Made by a program: the position numbers and the translations under genes. This document shows positions 1 to 8,401 of a stretch of 64,000 nucleotides of DNA, piece by piece (the stretch's first letter is position 1; each line of letters starts with the position of its first letter). The notes beneath the pieces are model-generated. The model was not told the DNA's origin and did no database searches. It saw only the letters and a program-made list of their open reading frames with translations. This DNA comes from Crocinitomicaceae bacterium. GTDB taxonomy: Bacteria > Bacteroidota > Bacteroidia > Flavobacteriales_D > Crocinitomicaceae. The stretch is from assembly GCA_022447585.1 (NCBI GenBank), contig JAKVAR010000009.1, positions 802,797 through 866,796 on the forward strand. Reading direction: 5' to 3'.

Positions 1-168
1 GAATTCAAATGTACACTGACCGTTTCCTGCATAATCGACAGTTCCATAATCGTGAACCTCTTTTTCAAAACTGATTTGAGCTCCGCTTGTCACTTCTTGA
101 GCAAATGCTGTGTTCGCTCCTAATACTGCAACAAACATAACTAATAATGATAATAATACCTTTTTCAT
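1..168 (-). CDS. DUF1573-family secreted protein (N-terminal part only)
   Basis: The reverse strand from 168 opens with MKKVLLSLLVMFVAVLG and a signal peptide ending near AFAQ. It continues into a stretch resembling the start of DUF1573 domains (FEKEVHDYGTVDYAGNG, then C). The frame runs open to base 1, so the C-terminal part lies outside the window. DUF1573 proteins are small exported beta-sandwich proteins common in Bacteroidota and mostly of unknown role. A CAAATATA (TATATTTG on the coding strand) lies at 203-210, about 35 nt upstream of the start, and could be the -7 box. Family assignment rests on the short HDYGT-type motif and is fairly likely rather than certain. Confidence 0.75.
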   Translation of the reverse strand, partial: MKKVLLSLLVMFVAVLGANTAFAQEVTSGAQISFEKEVHDYGTVDYAGNGQCTFEF

Positions 169-261
169 ATTCCGTAATTTATTTAAGTTTCAAATACAAT
201 ATCAAATATAGTACAAGAAAACTGACCCATATTTTTTTTAACACATCGTTAACATCGTTTT

Positions 262-795
262 TTATTGTTCTGTAATGCGTTTTTGAATTAGCTCAACAAT
301 TGACAATTCAATATTATCTAATCTATAACGAATATCTTCAGCCTTTTCTGCAGTCATATCTGGATTCTCTGATAATAGTAACTCATTATAGAACCTAACT
401 TTTGACGTATCCCTTGGAGAGACATTCATATCATAGATATTTGCTAAACTTTCCAAAATCATTGCCCTGTTGACATAATTCTTATAATTCGTTAGCAGCG
501 TATCGCCATAGGCAGCTGCATTTTTAAAATCTGCTAAACCAGTATATTTCATATGTACTTTATCCAAACACTCAGGAGCATGTTCGTCCTCGGGAAAAGC
601 ACGATAAAAATCCAATAAAACATCAATTAATGCCTGATCATCTTCGGGAGACATCACTTCACCAGGCCCCAAGTTCTGCGACTTTTCAAAAATAGCCGTT
701 TCAGTATCTTTTATTTTTTTGAGCATTTCTGCCTTCTCATCAGCGCAAGCTGCGAATAAGAATAAAATGATTGAGAATAAAACTAAGGGTTTCAT
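262..795 (-). CDS. Lipoprotein, TPR-like, next to deformylase
   Basis: This 177-residue protein starts with a short lipoprotein signal (lipobox FAAC, Cys17). The rest is predicted helical with charged, TPR-like segments: a helix-rich region around residues 50-130, with alternating Ala/Tyr/Leu spacing such as NAAAYGDTLL. It is probably anchored in the outer or inner membrane facing the periplasm. The start codon is one base downstream of the def stop codon, so the two are almost certainly cotranscribed after ruvX and def. That order is, to my knowledge, common in Flavobacteriia. No catalytic motif is visible and the function is unknown; TPR membership is an inference from helix pattern. Confidence 0.8.
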   Translation of the reverse strand: MKPLVLFSIILFLFAACADEKAEMLKKIKDTETAIFEKSQNLGPGEVMSPEDDQALIDVLLDFYRAFPEDEHAPECLDKVHMKYTGLADFKNAAAYGDTLLTNYKNYVNRAMILESLANIYDMNVSPRDTSKVRFYNELLLSENPDMTAEKAEDIRYRLDNIELSIVELIQKRITEQ

Positions 796-796
796 A

Positions 797-1402
797 TTAA
801 CGTTGTTTCTTTCGTGCAGGGAACTTCATTTTATAATCGACTTCAACCTCTCCTTTAGAGATATTTTGAAGTTTCTTATTAATCAATCTTTTCTTCAATG
901 TCGACAAGTGATCTGTAAACAATATGCCTTCAACATGATCATATTCATGCTGAATAATACGAGCGGCATAACCATCAAACTCTTCTTCTTTCAACTTCCA
1001 GTTCTCATCATAGTAGGATAGAACAACTTTTTCTTTACGAAAAACCTCTTCCCTCAATTTTGGGATAGACAAACAACCTTCATTGAATCCCCACTCTTCA
1101 CCTTTCTCCTCTTCAATAATTGGGTTAATAAAGACCTTTTTGAAATTCTCTAGGCCTTCAGCCATTGGATCCGGATCTTCCCCTTCTTCAACTTCTGCAA
1201 ACGGACTAGCATCCACAATAAATAAACGAATTGATTTGCCAATTTGAGGTGCAGCTAGTCCCACTCCTGAGGCTTCATACATTGTTTCGAACATATCCGC
1301 TATCAATTTTTTCAATTCGGGATAATCCTTATCAATCTCTTCCGCCTCTCTTTTTAAGACTGGATCTCCGTATGCTACAACTGGTAAAATCATTTCATTC
1401 AT
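797..1402 (-). CDS. def: Peptide deformylase
   Basis: Peptide deformylase removes the N-formyl group from nascent proteins in the cytoplasm using Fe2+ or Zn2+. All three family motifs are present: GVGLAAPQ (residues 46-53), EGCLSIP (108-114, metal ligand Cys110) and HEYDH (152-156, two His ligands and the catalytic Glu153). The 201 residues are typical for Bacteroidota deformylases, which carry an acidic insert (here residues 69-84, rich in Glu/Asp/Pro) between the first two motifs. The frame starts MNEMILPVV; Met4 is an equally plausible start because many relatives begin at MILP. It lies between ruvX and a lipoprotein gene on the same strand. Confidence 0.97.
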   Translation of the reverse strand: MNEMILPVVAYGDPVLKREAEEIDKDYPELKKLIADMFETMYEASGVGLAAPQIGKSIRLFIVDASPFAEVEEGEDPDPMAEGLENFKKVFINPIIEEEKGEEWGFNEGCLSIPKLREEVFRKEKVVLSYYDENWKLKEEEFDGYAARIIQHEYDHVEGILFTDHLSTLKKRLINKKLQNISKGEVEVDYKMKFPARKKQR

Positions 1403-1479
1403 TATTATACTGTAAAACTAATGCTTTCCACTTAAAAAACAGACTATTTAGTAGAATTTAGATCTGCGAGACACCATAT

Positions 1480-1890
1480 CTATTGCTGAGACAAATACGA
1501 TTGTAATATTATTGTCGCGCTAACTTTATCCACAAGTCCCTTCTGTTTTTTCTGCCTCTTAGTTGCACCAGCCGCATGCATGGATTGGCTTGCCATTTTA
1601 GACGTAAAGCGTTCATCAATCAAAACAACTTTAATCATTCTGAACTGCTTTTCAATTGCCTCTTGCAATAGGTAAATATTCTGCGTCACGTGGGCATCTT
1701 CATTATTTAAACGTTTGGGTAAACCAAGAACAATTGTATCCACCTTCTCACTAAAAACCAGTAGTTTCAGGGTATCCATTAACTTTTCAGAATCGACTGT
1801 ATCAAGTCCAAAAGCGAACATATTTAAGTCATCTGTGATAGCTAAACCAGTCCTCTTAAGTCCAAAATCAATTGCAATAATTTTACCCAT
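1480..1890 (-). CDS. ruvX: Putative pre-16S rRNA nuclease / Holliday junction resolvase (YqgF/RuvX)
   Basis: This is a 136-residue RNase H-fold protein of the YqgF family, implicated in 5' processing of 16S rRNA and possibly in resolving Holliday junctions. The N-terminal strand holds the catalytic Asp8 (AIDFGLKRTG). A central GLPKRLNN motif, the DERFTSKMA segment with its conserved Glu, and a C-terminal KGLVDKVSA segment with its conserved Asp complete the expected active site. It is the first gene of the ruvX-def-lipoprotein run on the reverse strand. A near-consensus -7 box (CATCTTTG on the coding strand, 1896-1903) ends only 5 nt before the ATG, so the mRNA could have almost no leader. 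Confidence 0.93.
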   Translation of the reverse strand: MGKIIAIDFGLKRTGLAITDDLNMFAFGLDTVDSEKLMDTLKLLVFSEKVDTIVLGLPKRLNNEDAHVTQNIYLLQEAIEKQFRMIKVVLIDERFTSKMASQSMHAAGATKRQKKQKGLVDKVSATIILQSYLSQQ

Positions 1891-1971
1891 GACCGCAAAG
1901 ATGCTAGAAATCTAACAGTAAACAAAAATATCCATTCGAGATAATTACATTTGCTAAAACAAAACATATAA

Positions 1972-2781
1972 ATGAGATCAATTATAGAAGCTGCTTGGGA
2001 TAATCGTGAATTATTAAAAGATCAGAATACAATTAAAACAATAGAACAAGCAATAGAAGATATAGATAAAGGAAAACTACGCGTTGCAGAACCATTGGAA
2101 GATGGAACATGGCAAGTTAACGAATGGGTTAAAAAAGCAGTAGTCATGTATTTCCCGATTCGTAAAATGGAGACAATTGAGGTAGGACCGTTTGAGTTTC
2201 ACGACAAAATGAAACTTAAAACAAACTATAAAGAATTAGGTGTTCGTGTAGTACCTCATGCGGTTGCAAGATATGGTGCATTTGTTGCCTCTGGAGTTAT
2301 CATGATGCCATCATATATTAATATTGGTGCATTTGTAGATTCAGGAACTATGGTTGATACTTGGGCCACTGTTGGATCATGTGCACAAATCGGTAAAAAC
2401 GTTCACTTGAGTGGTGGCGTTGGAATTGGTGGTGTTTTAGAACCCCTTCAAGCTGCACCAGTAATTATTGAAGACGGGGCATTTATTGGCTCTCGTTGTA
2501 TTGTAGTTGAAGGAGTTCACATCGGAAAAGAAGCCGTTTTAGGCGCGAATGTTGTTTTAACAAAATCGACTAAAATCATAGACATCACTGGAGATGAACC
2601 AAAAGAAATTAAAGGATATGTTCCTGAGCGTTCCGTAGTTATTCCTGGATCATATGAAAAAGAATTTCCAGCGGGAAAATACAATGTCCCTTGCGCATTA
2701 ATTATTGGCAAAAGAAAAGCCTCTACCGATCTAAAGACATCATTGAATGATGCTTTGAGAGAAAATGACGTAGCAGTCTAA
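1972..2781 (+). CDS. dapD: 2,3,4,5-tetrahydropyridine-2,6-dicarboxylate N-succinyltransferase
   Basis: DapD transfers succinyl from succinyl-CoA to tetrahydrodipicolinate in the succinylase branch of lysine and diaminopimelate synthesis. The 269-residue length matches the family. An N-terminal helical domain (1-100) is followed by a left-handed beta helix built from hexapeptide repeats (about 105-230, e.g. GAFVDSGTMVDTWATVGSCA and GGVGIGGVLEPLQAAPVIIE). The C-terminal RKASTDLKTSLN segment closes the active site in relatives. The gene is monocistronic, divergent from ruvX, with a perfect -7 box TACATTTG at 1946-1953 but no clear -33 TTG. It converges on acnB. Confidence 0.97.
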   Translation: MRSIIEAAWDNRELLKDQNTIKTIEQAIEDIDKGKLRVAEPLEDGTWQVNEWVKKAVVMYFPIRKMETIEVGPFEFHDKMKLKTNYKELGVRVVPHAVARYGAFVASGVIMMPSYINIGAFVDSGTMVDTWATVGSCAQIGKNVHLSGGVGIGGVLEPLQAAPVIIEDGAFIGSRCIVVEGVHIGKEAVLGANVVLTKSTKIIDITGDEPKEIKGYVPERSVVIPGSYEKEFPAGKYNVPCALIIGKRKASTDLKTSLNDALRENDVAV

Positions 2782-2959
2782 AAGAGAAGTATCACATTTT
2801 ATTCATCTCTAAATGCAGCAAAAGGAGTTTTGGCGCTAAAACACTAAATAAAAACGTTGATAACGAACCATTCAGTAAACAATTGGCCATTAAAGTTAAA
2901 AAGAAGGGGCCAAATAAAATTTCTTGGTAATCTAAATTTAAATCGAAATTAGCACCAAC

Positions 2960-2990
2960 AAAAAAGCGACTAGTACAATACTAGTCGCTT
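2960..2990 (-). terminator. Intrinsic terminator of acnB
   Basis: A perfect 12-bp stem (arms 2964-2975 and 2979-2990, loop CAA) is followed on the reverse strand by a run of six T (complement of 2960-2965). It lies 23 nt beyond the acnB stop codon, so it serves acnB. The forward strand has no T tract after the stem, so dapD gains little from it. Confidence 0.9.
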
Positions 2991-3012
2991 CAATTTCCAT
3001 CGAATAATATAA

Positions 3013-5790
3013 TTATTTCACCAACTGTTTTAAAGAAGGGGTGAATTTAGTCAAAACAATTCCTTTAACAGCAGCCTCATACTCAGCCATCGTAGGAGTT
3101 CTTCCTAAGATACAAGACAACACAACCACTGGAGTTGATGACAATAAGGACTCACCCTTCTTCTCATTAGAATCCTTCACAACTCTTCCTGAAAACAAAC
3201 GTGTTGAAGTCGCCATCACGGTATCGCCTGGCTCAGCTTTCTCTTGGTTCCCCATACACAAGTTACAACCTGGACGCTCTAAGTACATTTTATTTTCGTA
3301 CTTAGTTCTTGCTTCACCTTTTGGATTATTATCATCGAATACAAAACCCGCATACTTTTCTAATAACTCCCAATCTCCTTCTGCCTTTAACTCATCAACA
3401 ATGTTGTATGTTGGAGGAGCAACAACTAAAGGCGCTTTGAATTCAACCTTACCTTCTGACTTCTCAACATTTCTTAGCATTTGAGCTAAAATCTGCATAT
3501 CTCCTTTATGAACCATGCAGGACCCGATAAATCCTAAATCAACGGTTTTAGTACCACCGTAATAAGATAATGGCCTAATTGTATCGTGCGTATAACGTCT
3601 TGAAGGGTCGTCATTATTCACATCTGGATCAGCAATCATTGGCTCAGCAATTTCATCTAAATCAACAACTACATCGGCATAATAATTTGCATTTGAATCT
3701 GGCTTAAGTGCTGATTTGATACCAGTCTTCATTTCTTGAATTCTGTTATTGGCCTTATCCACTAAACCTTTAAGAACTTGCTTCTCATTATCCATACCTT
3801 TGTCAATCATGATCTGGATGCGACCTTTTGCAATTTCTAAAGATTCAATTAATGTCTCTTCCTCCGATATGCAGATAGAAGCTTTTGCTTTCATTTCCGC
3901 TGTCCAATCTGTAAACGTAAAAGCTTGATCAGATGTTAATGTTCCAATATGAACCTCGATAATCCTACCTTGGAATACATTTTCTCCTCCAAACTGCTTC
4001 AACATTTGTTGTTGAGTTGCGTGAACCACATCACGGAAATCCATGAAGCTTCTCATTTTCCCTTTAAAAGTAACTTTAACTGACTCCGGAATTGGCATTG
4101 TAGCCTCTCCAGTTGCCAATGCCAATGCTACGGTTCCAGAATCTGCTCCAAAAGCAACCCCTTTTGACATTCTTGTGTGAGAATCTCCCCCAATGATTAC
4201 ATCCCAATCATCAACAGCCAGATCATTTAATACTTTATGAATAACATCCGTCATCGCATGGTACTTACCTTTCGGATCTCTACCGGTAATTAAACCGAAG
4301 TCATTCATGAATTTCATTAATTTTGGAATATTCGCTTTCGACTTATCGTCCCATACCGAAGCCGTATGACAACCTGATTGGTAACCCGCATCGACAATTG
4401 GAGAAATAACAGTAGCGGCCATCATTTCTAACTCTTGGGAAGTCATTAACCCTGTAGTATCTTGTGAACCTACGATATTAACCTCAACACGTACGTTTGA
4501 ACCAGAATGAAGTGTAACTCCTGGTGTAGTTCCAACAGCATTCTTATTGAAAATTTTCTCTACTGCCGTCAACCCTTGACCTTCTATAGAAATCTCTTTC
4601 GAAGGGGCATAAACTTGAGGAACATCAATCCCTAAAGCTTTACACGCGAAAGTTTGTAGTTTCTTTCCGAAAACAACAGCATAAGAACCACCAGCTTTAA
4701 TAAACTCTTTTTTCTGTGGAGTTAAAGCATTTGAAATATCTTTCAATTCTTTATCACCATTGTATAATTTTTTTGTTTTTGTATTAATTGTAAGTACAGT
4801 TCCAGTATCAACTGAATAAACTTGCTCTAAAACTGGTTCACCATCCTCATCGTAAATAGTTTTACCATCTGCATCTTTTTTCTTAACCCAGTTTTGTAAA
4901 TCAATACCAATCCCTCCTGTTACACCAACTGTAGTGTAGAAAATTGGAGCAATACCATTTGTTCCTGCTATAACTGGCGCAATATTGATAAATGGAACAT
5001 AAGGGCTAGAAGAAATTCCTGTCCATAGAGCAACATTATTTACACCAGACATTCTTGAAGAACCAACTCCCATTGTTCCTTTCTCCGCAATTAACATAAC
5101 GCGCTTATCCGGATGTTGTTTTTGTAGAGCAATCAATTCATTTTGCATCTCTTTATTATGCTCGAACAAACATTGCCCGTGTAACTCTCTATCTGATCTA
5201 GAATGAGCATCTCCACCAGGAGAAAGTAAGTCAGTTGAAATATCTCCAACACCTGCAATGTATGTTACCACTTCTATTTCTTCATCAATCTCAGGTAACT
5301 TCGTAAAAAACTCTGCCTGTGCATAACTCTCGATAATTTCCTTTGCTAATGCATGGCCACTATTCATCGCTTCTTCCAATCGATCGGTATCTGCTTCATA
5401 AAGGAAAACTTGCGTTTTCAACACCTTCGCTGCTTTCTCTGCAATCAAAGAATCATTTCCTAGAGCTAAGTCTAAAAGAACATCTACCGAAGGACCTCCT
5501 TTCATATGCGATAATTGCTCTAAAGCAAAATCTAGATCAATTTCTTCAACTGTAGTTTGCCCAAGAACAATCTCTTTCAAGAACTTCGCTTTAACAGCGG
5601 CAGCACTTGTTGTACCAGGTAAAACATTATAAATAAAAAAATTGAGAGAATCTTTCCTATATTCATTATTTACATCCCTTACTTGATCAATTATAGCACT
5701 AATTAAATCAGCCCCATCGATTGGTTTTGGATGAAGCCCTTGAACTTTTCTGTCTTTAATCTCTTGGATGTAGTCTAAATAAATACTCAT
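3013..5790 (-). CDS. acnB: Bifunctional aconitate hydratase 2 / 2-methylisocitrate dehydratase
   Basis: AcnB interconverts citrate and isocitrate in the TCA cycle and can dehydrate 2-methylisocitrate. The protein has the AcnB order: an N-terminal HEAT-like helical domain (1-160), a swivel domain (about 165-390, starting VVTYIAGVGDIST), then the catalytic domains. The [4Fe-4S] ligands are expected at Cys758 (IGSCM) and Cys842/Cys845 (CNLCMGN). The conserved GGDSHTRMSKG and SGCHTASVWD motifs are present. At 925 residues it is slightly longer than the E. coli enzyme, with an acidic insert in the swivel domain around residues 305-365. It stands alone, with a perfect -7 box (TACTTTTG on the coding strand, 5884-5891) about 95 nt upstream and a terminator downstream. 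Confidence 0.97.
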   Translation of the reverse strand: MSIYLDYIQEIKDRKVQGLHPKPIDGADLISAIIDQVRDVNNEYRKDSLNFFIYNVLPGTTSAAAVKAKFLKEIVLGQTTVEEIDLDFALEQLSHMKGGPSVDVLLDLALGNDSLIAEKAAKVLKTQVFLYEADTDRLEEAMNSGHALAKEIIESYAQAEFFTKLPEIDEEIEVVTYIAGVGDISTDLLSPGGDAHSRSDRELHGQCLFEHNKEMQNELIALQKQHPDKRVMLIAEKGTMGVGSSRMSGVNNVALWTGISSSPYVPFINIAPVIAGTNGIAPIFYTTVGVTGGIGIDLQNWVKKKDADGKTIYDEDGEPVLEQVYSVDTGTVLTINTKTKKLYNGDKELKDISNALTPQKKEFIKAGGSYAVVFGKKLQTFACKALGIDVPQVYAPSKEISIEGQGLTAVEKIFNKNAVGTTPGVTLHSGSNVRVEVNIVGSQDTTGLMTSQELEMMAATVISPIVDAGYQSGCHTASVWDDKSKANIPKLMKFMNDFGLITGRDPKGKYHAMTDVIHKVLNDLAVDDWDVIIGGDSHTRMSKGVAFGADSGTVALALATGEATMPIPESVKVTFKGKMRSFMDFRDVVHATQQQMLKQFGGENVFQGRIIEVHIGTLTSDQAFTFTDWTAEMKAKASICISEEETLIESLEIAKGRIQIMIDKGMDNEKQVLKGLVDKANNRIQEMKTGIKSALKPDSNANYYADVVVDLDEIAEPMIADPDVNNDDPSRRYTHDTIRPLSYYGGTKTVDLGFIGSCMVHKGDMQILAQMLRNVEKSEGKVEFKAPLVVAPPTYNIVDELKAEGDWELLEKYAGFVFDDNNPKGEARTKYENKMYLERPGCNLCMGNQEKAEPGDTVMATSTRLFSGRVVKDSNEKKGESLLSSTPVVVLSCILGRTPTMAEYEAAVKGIVLTKFTPSLKQLVK

Positions 5791-6086
5791 TTGTGTTTTT
5801 TGTTATTAATGACATTTGTTACTCGAATTATAAAGTAAAATTCTCGCTTAAATGCTATTTTTAAATATCGCTGTCAAGTGCAGCAAAAGTACGAATTTTG
5901 TACTGTATATGAAAGAAGTCTGGGACCTAAAGTTTAAATAAACTTTGAAAGTTAAATCACATCGCCTTTCGAAAAGCATGAAATATATGTTAAAAAAAGG
6001 CCATTCCAAACATTTTTTAATATCTTTGCGCTCCTGTTTATAGAAAAGCAGGACCAATAATATATTAATAATATAATCTCAATTTT

Positions 6087-6443
6087 ATGAATTCGTACGA
6101 AACTGTTTTCATTTTAACTCCCGTTTTGTCTGAGGATCAGGCAAAGGAAGCAGTGCAGAAATTCGAAGGCGATATTAGCTCTTTGGGTGGAAAAGTTAAG
6201 CACAGCGAAAGTTGGGGATTGCGCAAATTAGCATACCCTATTCAAAAAAAATCTACTGGATTTTACTTTTTACTAGAATTTGAAGCTCCAGGAGCTACTA
6301 TTTCGGAATTAGAAGTGAACTACAAAAGAGACGAGCGTGTTATGCGTTTCTTAACAGTAAAAATGGATGCAGATCACTTAGTATGGGCTGAGACGCGCAG
6401 AAAAAAAATGAAAGCTGCTAAATCAGCAAAAGCTGAAGCTTAA
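6087..6443 (+). CDS. rpsF: 30S ribosomal protein bS6
   Basis: bS6 binds with bS18 to the platform of the 30S subunit. The 118-residue sequence starts [18 protein letters not shown] and carries the typical [10 protein letters not shown] and FLTVKMD strands, with a basic/Ala-rich tail ([13 protein letters not shown]). It is the first gene of rpsF-rpsR-rplI. A perfect -7 box TATCTTTG at 6021-6028 implies a leader of roughly 55 nt. That leader holds a short hairpin (TCCTG pairing with CAGGA, 6032-6053); bS6:bS18 autoregulation through the leader is known in other bacteria, but I cannot identify the conserved CCG-bulge element here. Confidence 0.97.
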   Translation: MNSYETVFILTPVLSEDQAKEAVQKFEGDISSLGGKVKHSESWGLRKLAYPIQKKSTGFYFLLEFEAPGATISELEVNYKRDERVMRFLTVKMDADHLVWAETRRKKMKAAKSAKAEA

Positions 6444-6470
6444 TTTATTAACATTAAAAAAGAGAAAAAA

Positions 6471-6734
6471 ATGGCTCAAAATGATGTTCGTTATTTGACT
6501 CCGATTAACATCGAGATCAAAAAAGAAAAATATTGCCGCTTCAAGAAAAGCGGTATCAAATTTGTTGATTACAAAGACGCTAACTTCTTATTGAAATTAG
6601 TTAATGAACAAGGAAAGATTTTACCACGTCGTATTACTGGTACATCTCAAAAATTCCAAGGACGAGTGAACAAAGCAATCAAACGTGCTCGTCACATTGC
6701 TATTCTTCCTTATGTAGGAGACATGTTAAGATAA
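6471..6734 (+). CDS. rpsR: 30S ribosomal protein bS18
   Basis: bS18 is the small partner of bS6 on the 30S platform. The 87-residue protein contains the family signature region ([16 protein letters not shown], then [16 protein letters not shown]) and ends with the basic [12 protein letters not shown] segment. It starts 27 nt after the rpsF stop. The region before the ATG is A-rich (AAAAAAGAGAAAAAA) rather than carrying a canonical Shine-Dalgarno sequence, as is usual in this phylum. The single Cys in YCRF is not enough for zinc binding, so this looks like a C-minus form. Confidence 0.97.
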   Translation: MAQNDVRYLTPINIEIKKEKYCRFKKSGIKFVDYKDANFLLKLVNEQGKILPRRITGTSQKFQGRVNKAIKRARHIAILPYVGDMLR

Positions 6735-6764
6735 TTGATTGTATAACAGGAAATTTTATTCAAA

Positions 6765-7211
6765 ATGGAAGTAATTTTAAAGAAGAACGTAGACAACTTA
6801 GGATACGCGAACGAAATTGTTACAGTAAAGCCTGGATACGGTCGTAACTTTTTAATCCCTCAAGGTTATGCTTCTCTAGCAACAGTTTCTGCGAAGAAAG
6901 CTCATGCTGAGATTATGAAGCAAAAATCTCACAAGGATTCTAAAATCTTAGTTGAAGCTCAAGAGCTTGGTGCTAAGATCGAGAAAACTGCAGTTAAGAT
7001 TGTAACTAAAGTTGGTGAAAAAGGAAAGATTTTTGGTTCAGTTAATACGGTTCAATTGTCTGAAGCTCTTAAAGCTGAAGGAATTGAAATCGATAGAAAA
7101 TCTCTTAAGATCAAGGAAGAGCCAGTTAGAGAAATTGGATCTTACACGGCAACTGCTAACTTACACAAGGATGTGCAATCAACGTTCACATTCGAAGTTG
7201 TTGGTGAATAA
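6765..7211 (+). CDS. rplI: 50S ribosomal protein bL9
   Basis: bL9 sits at the base of the L1 stalk and helps maintain reading frame. The 148-residue length is standard. The N-terminal domain has the signature VILKKNVDNLGYANEIVTVK and GYGRNFLIPQGYA (residues 24-36). A long connecting helix (about 41-75) leads to a C-terminal domain with GKIFGSVNTVQLSEAL. It is the last gene of the ribosomal operon and is followed by a strong intrinsic terminator, so the fec-like genes downstream are a separate unit. Confidence 0.97.
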   Translation: MEVILKKNVDNLGYANEIVTVKPGYGRNFLIPQGYASLATVSAKKAHAEIMKQKSHKDSKILVEAQELGAKIEKTAVKIVTKVGEKGKIFGSVNTVQLSEALKAEGIEIDRKSLKIKEEPVREIGSYTATANLHKDVQSTFTFEVVGE

Positions 7212-7234
7212 ATACTATTTACCAAATAATATTG

Positions 7235-7268
7235 AATCCTCTATCGACTATGATAGGGGATTTTTTTT
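7235..7268 (+). terminator. Intrinsic terminator of rpsF-rpsR-rplI
   Basis: An 11-bp stem (7235-7245 with 7252-7262, one G-U pair, loop GACTAT) runs into a tract of eight T ending at 7268. It lies 23 nt after the rplI stop and 36 nt before the next gene. Confidence 0.93.
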
Positions 7269-7303
7269 GACCTAAATCTCGTTATTTACCTTTTCTTTGT
7301 AAC

Positions 7304-8401
7304 ATGAAAGTTTTTATATTCTTTACAAGTATCTTTATCCTTCTCGCCTGCGAAGAGACTTCTATTGACACTAAAAAAAATGTTCCTACAGGGCGGTCAA
7401 TAACGGATTATGCCTCACATTTCGAATTAATTGAATTTGGAGAGAATCACCTACTCCACTTCATGAACCCAGAGTCTGGTGAAATCGAATTACGTTTTCT
7501 TTTATCATCAGATATCAATGTATCCAAAAAGGGCTATACAAACATTACGACTCCAACATCAAAATTAATTACACTTTCTGGTACATCAATTGGAATGCTT
7601 TCTAAAATAAAAATGACAGATCAAGTTGTTGGAGTTTCAAACAAAAACTACATCTATAATCCAAGTATAATTAAGCGACTTAATTCAGGCGATGTGATCG
7701 AAGTAGGCGAAGAATCAAACCTTCCACTTGAAACAATAATTCAGGTAAAGCCAGAAATTATTCTTTACAGTGGTTTTGGATCAGAATACCCTGGAAGTAA
7801 AAAACTAAAATCATTAAACATCTTATCTATCCCTATATACGACTGGAGAGAAACTCACCCATTGGGAAAAGCAGAATGGATCAAGTTATTCGGCGCCCTG
7901 ACAAACAGGAAGAAAGAAGCAGATGCATATTTTAGTGCTGTAGAATCTTCCTATTTTGAATTAAAAGAAAAAGCAACTCAGCTCAATTCCAACCCAACAG
8001 TTATGAGTGGAAATTTATTAGGCGACACCTGGTATACACCCAATGGAGATTCTTTCGTTGCTCAAATGATTAAAGATGCTCACGCTGATTACAAATATAA
8101 ACACACTCATGGAACTGGAAGCCATCAGCTATCTCTAGAGGAGATTATCAAAGATAATTCAAAAACGGAATACTGGATCAATCCTGGCTTACCAACAAAA
8201 GATGAAATACTCAGAGCAAATGAAAAACTGAAGTACATTCATCCAATAAATAGAGGAACGTACTGTTATTCCAAAAACTCGAACCGCTTTTGGGAATTGA
8301 GCGCAATCGAACCTCATCATGTTCTATCTGACTTCATTAAAATTTTCCACCCAGATTCAGCAATAACTGATTCTTTGTATTTTTACGACTTAGTCAAATA
8401 A
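7304..8401 (+). CDS. Metal-chelate ABC transporter substrate-binding lipoprotein (FecB/BtuF-like)
   Basis: This 365-residue protein begins with a lipoprotein signal (lipobox LLAC, Cys16). It shows the periplasmic binding protein II fold of siderophore/cobalamin/haem importers: RSITDYASHFELIE at the start of the mature part, TPTSKLITLSGTSIGMLSKI (first lobe), a linking helix near residues 200-225, and a C-terminal lobe ending in a KIFHPD segment. It would capture a chelated metal after TonB-dependent uptake. Its stop overlaps the permease start by one base (TAATG), so substrate-binding protein, permease and ATPase form one operon. The actual ligand (ferric siderophore, haem or cobalamin) cannot be read from the sequence; no TonB receptor is adjacent. 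Confidence 0.9.
   Translation: MKVFIFFTSIFILLACEETSIDTKKNVPTGRSITDYASHFELIEFGENHLLHFMNPESGEIELRFLLSSDINVSKKGYTNITTPTSKLITLSGTSIGMLSKIKMTDQVVGVSNKNYIYNPSIIKRLNSGDVIEVGEESNLPLETIIQVKPEIILYSGFGSEYPGSKKLKSLNILSIPIYDWRETHPLGKAEWIKLFGALTNRKKEADAYFSAVESSYFELKEKATQLNSNPTVMSGNLLGDTWYTPNGDSFVAQMIKDAHADYKYKHTHGTGSHQLSLEEIIKDNSKTEYWINPGLPTKDEILRANEKLKYIHPINRGTYCYSKNSNRFWELSAIEPHHVLSDFIKIFHPDSAITDSLYFYDLVK

Noticed and set aside
2868..2912. TTGGCC/GGCCAA inverted repeat downstream of dapD
   Set aside because: A short stem with a long loop and no T tract; too weak to call a terminator.
6032..6053. bS6:bS18 autoregulatory RNA element in the rpsF leader
   Set aside because: A short hairpin is present, but the conserved CCG-containing bulge of the known element could not be located, so it is only mentioned under rpsF.
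5848..6057. Reverse-strand frame of 69 codons upstream of rpsF
   Set aside because: It covers the rpsF promoter region and leader on the opposite strand and has no family features.
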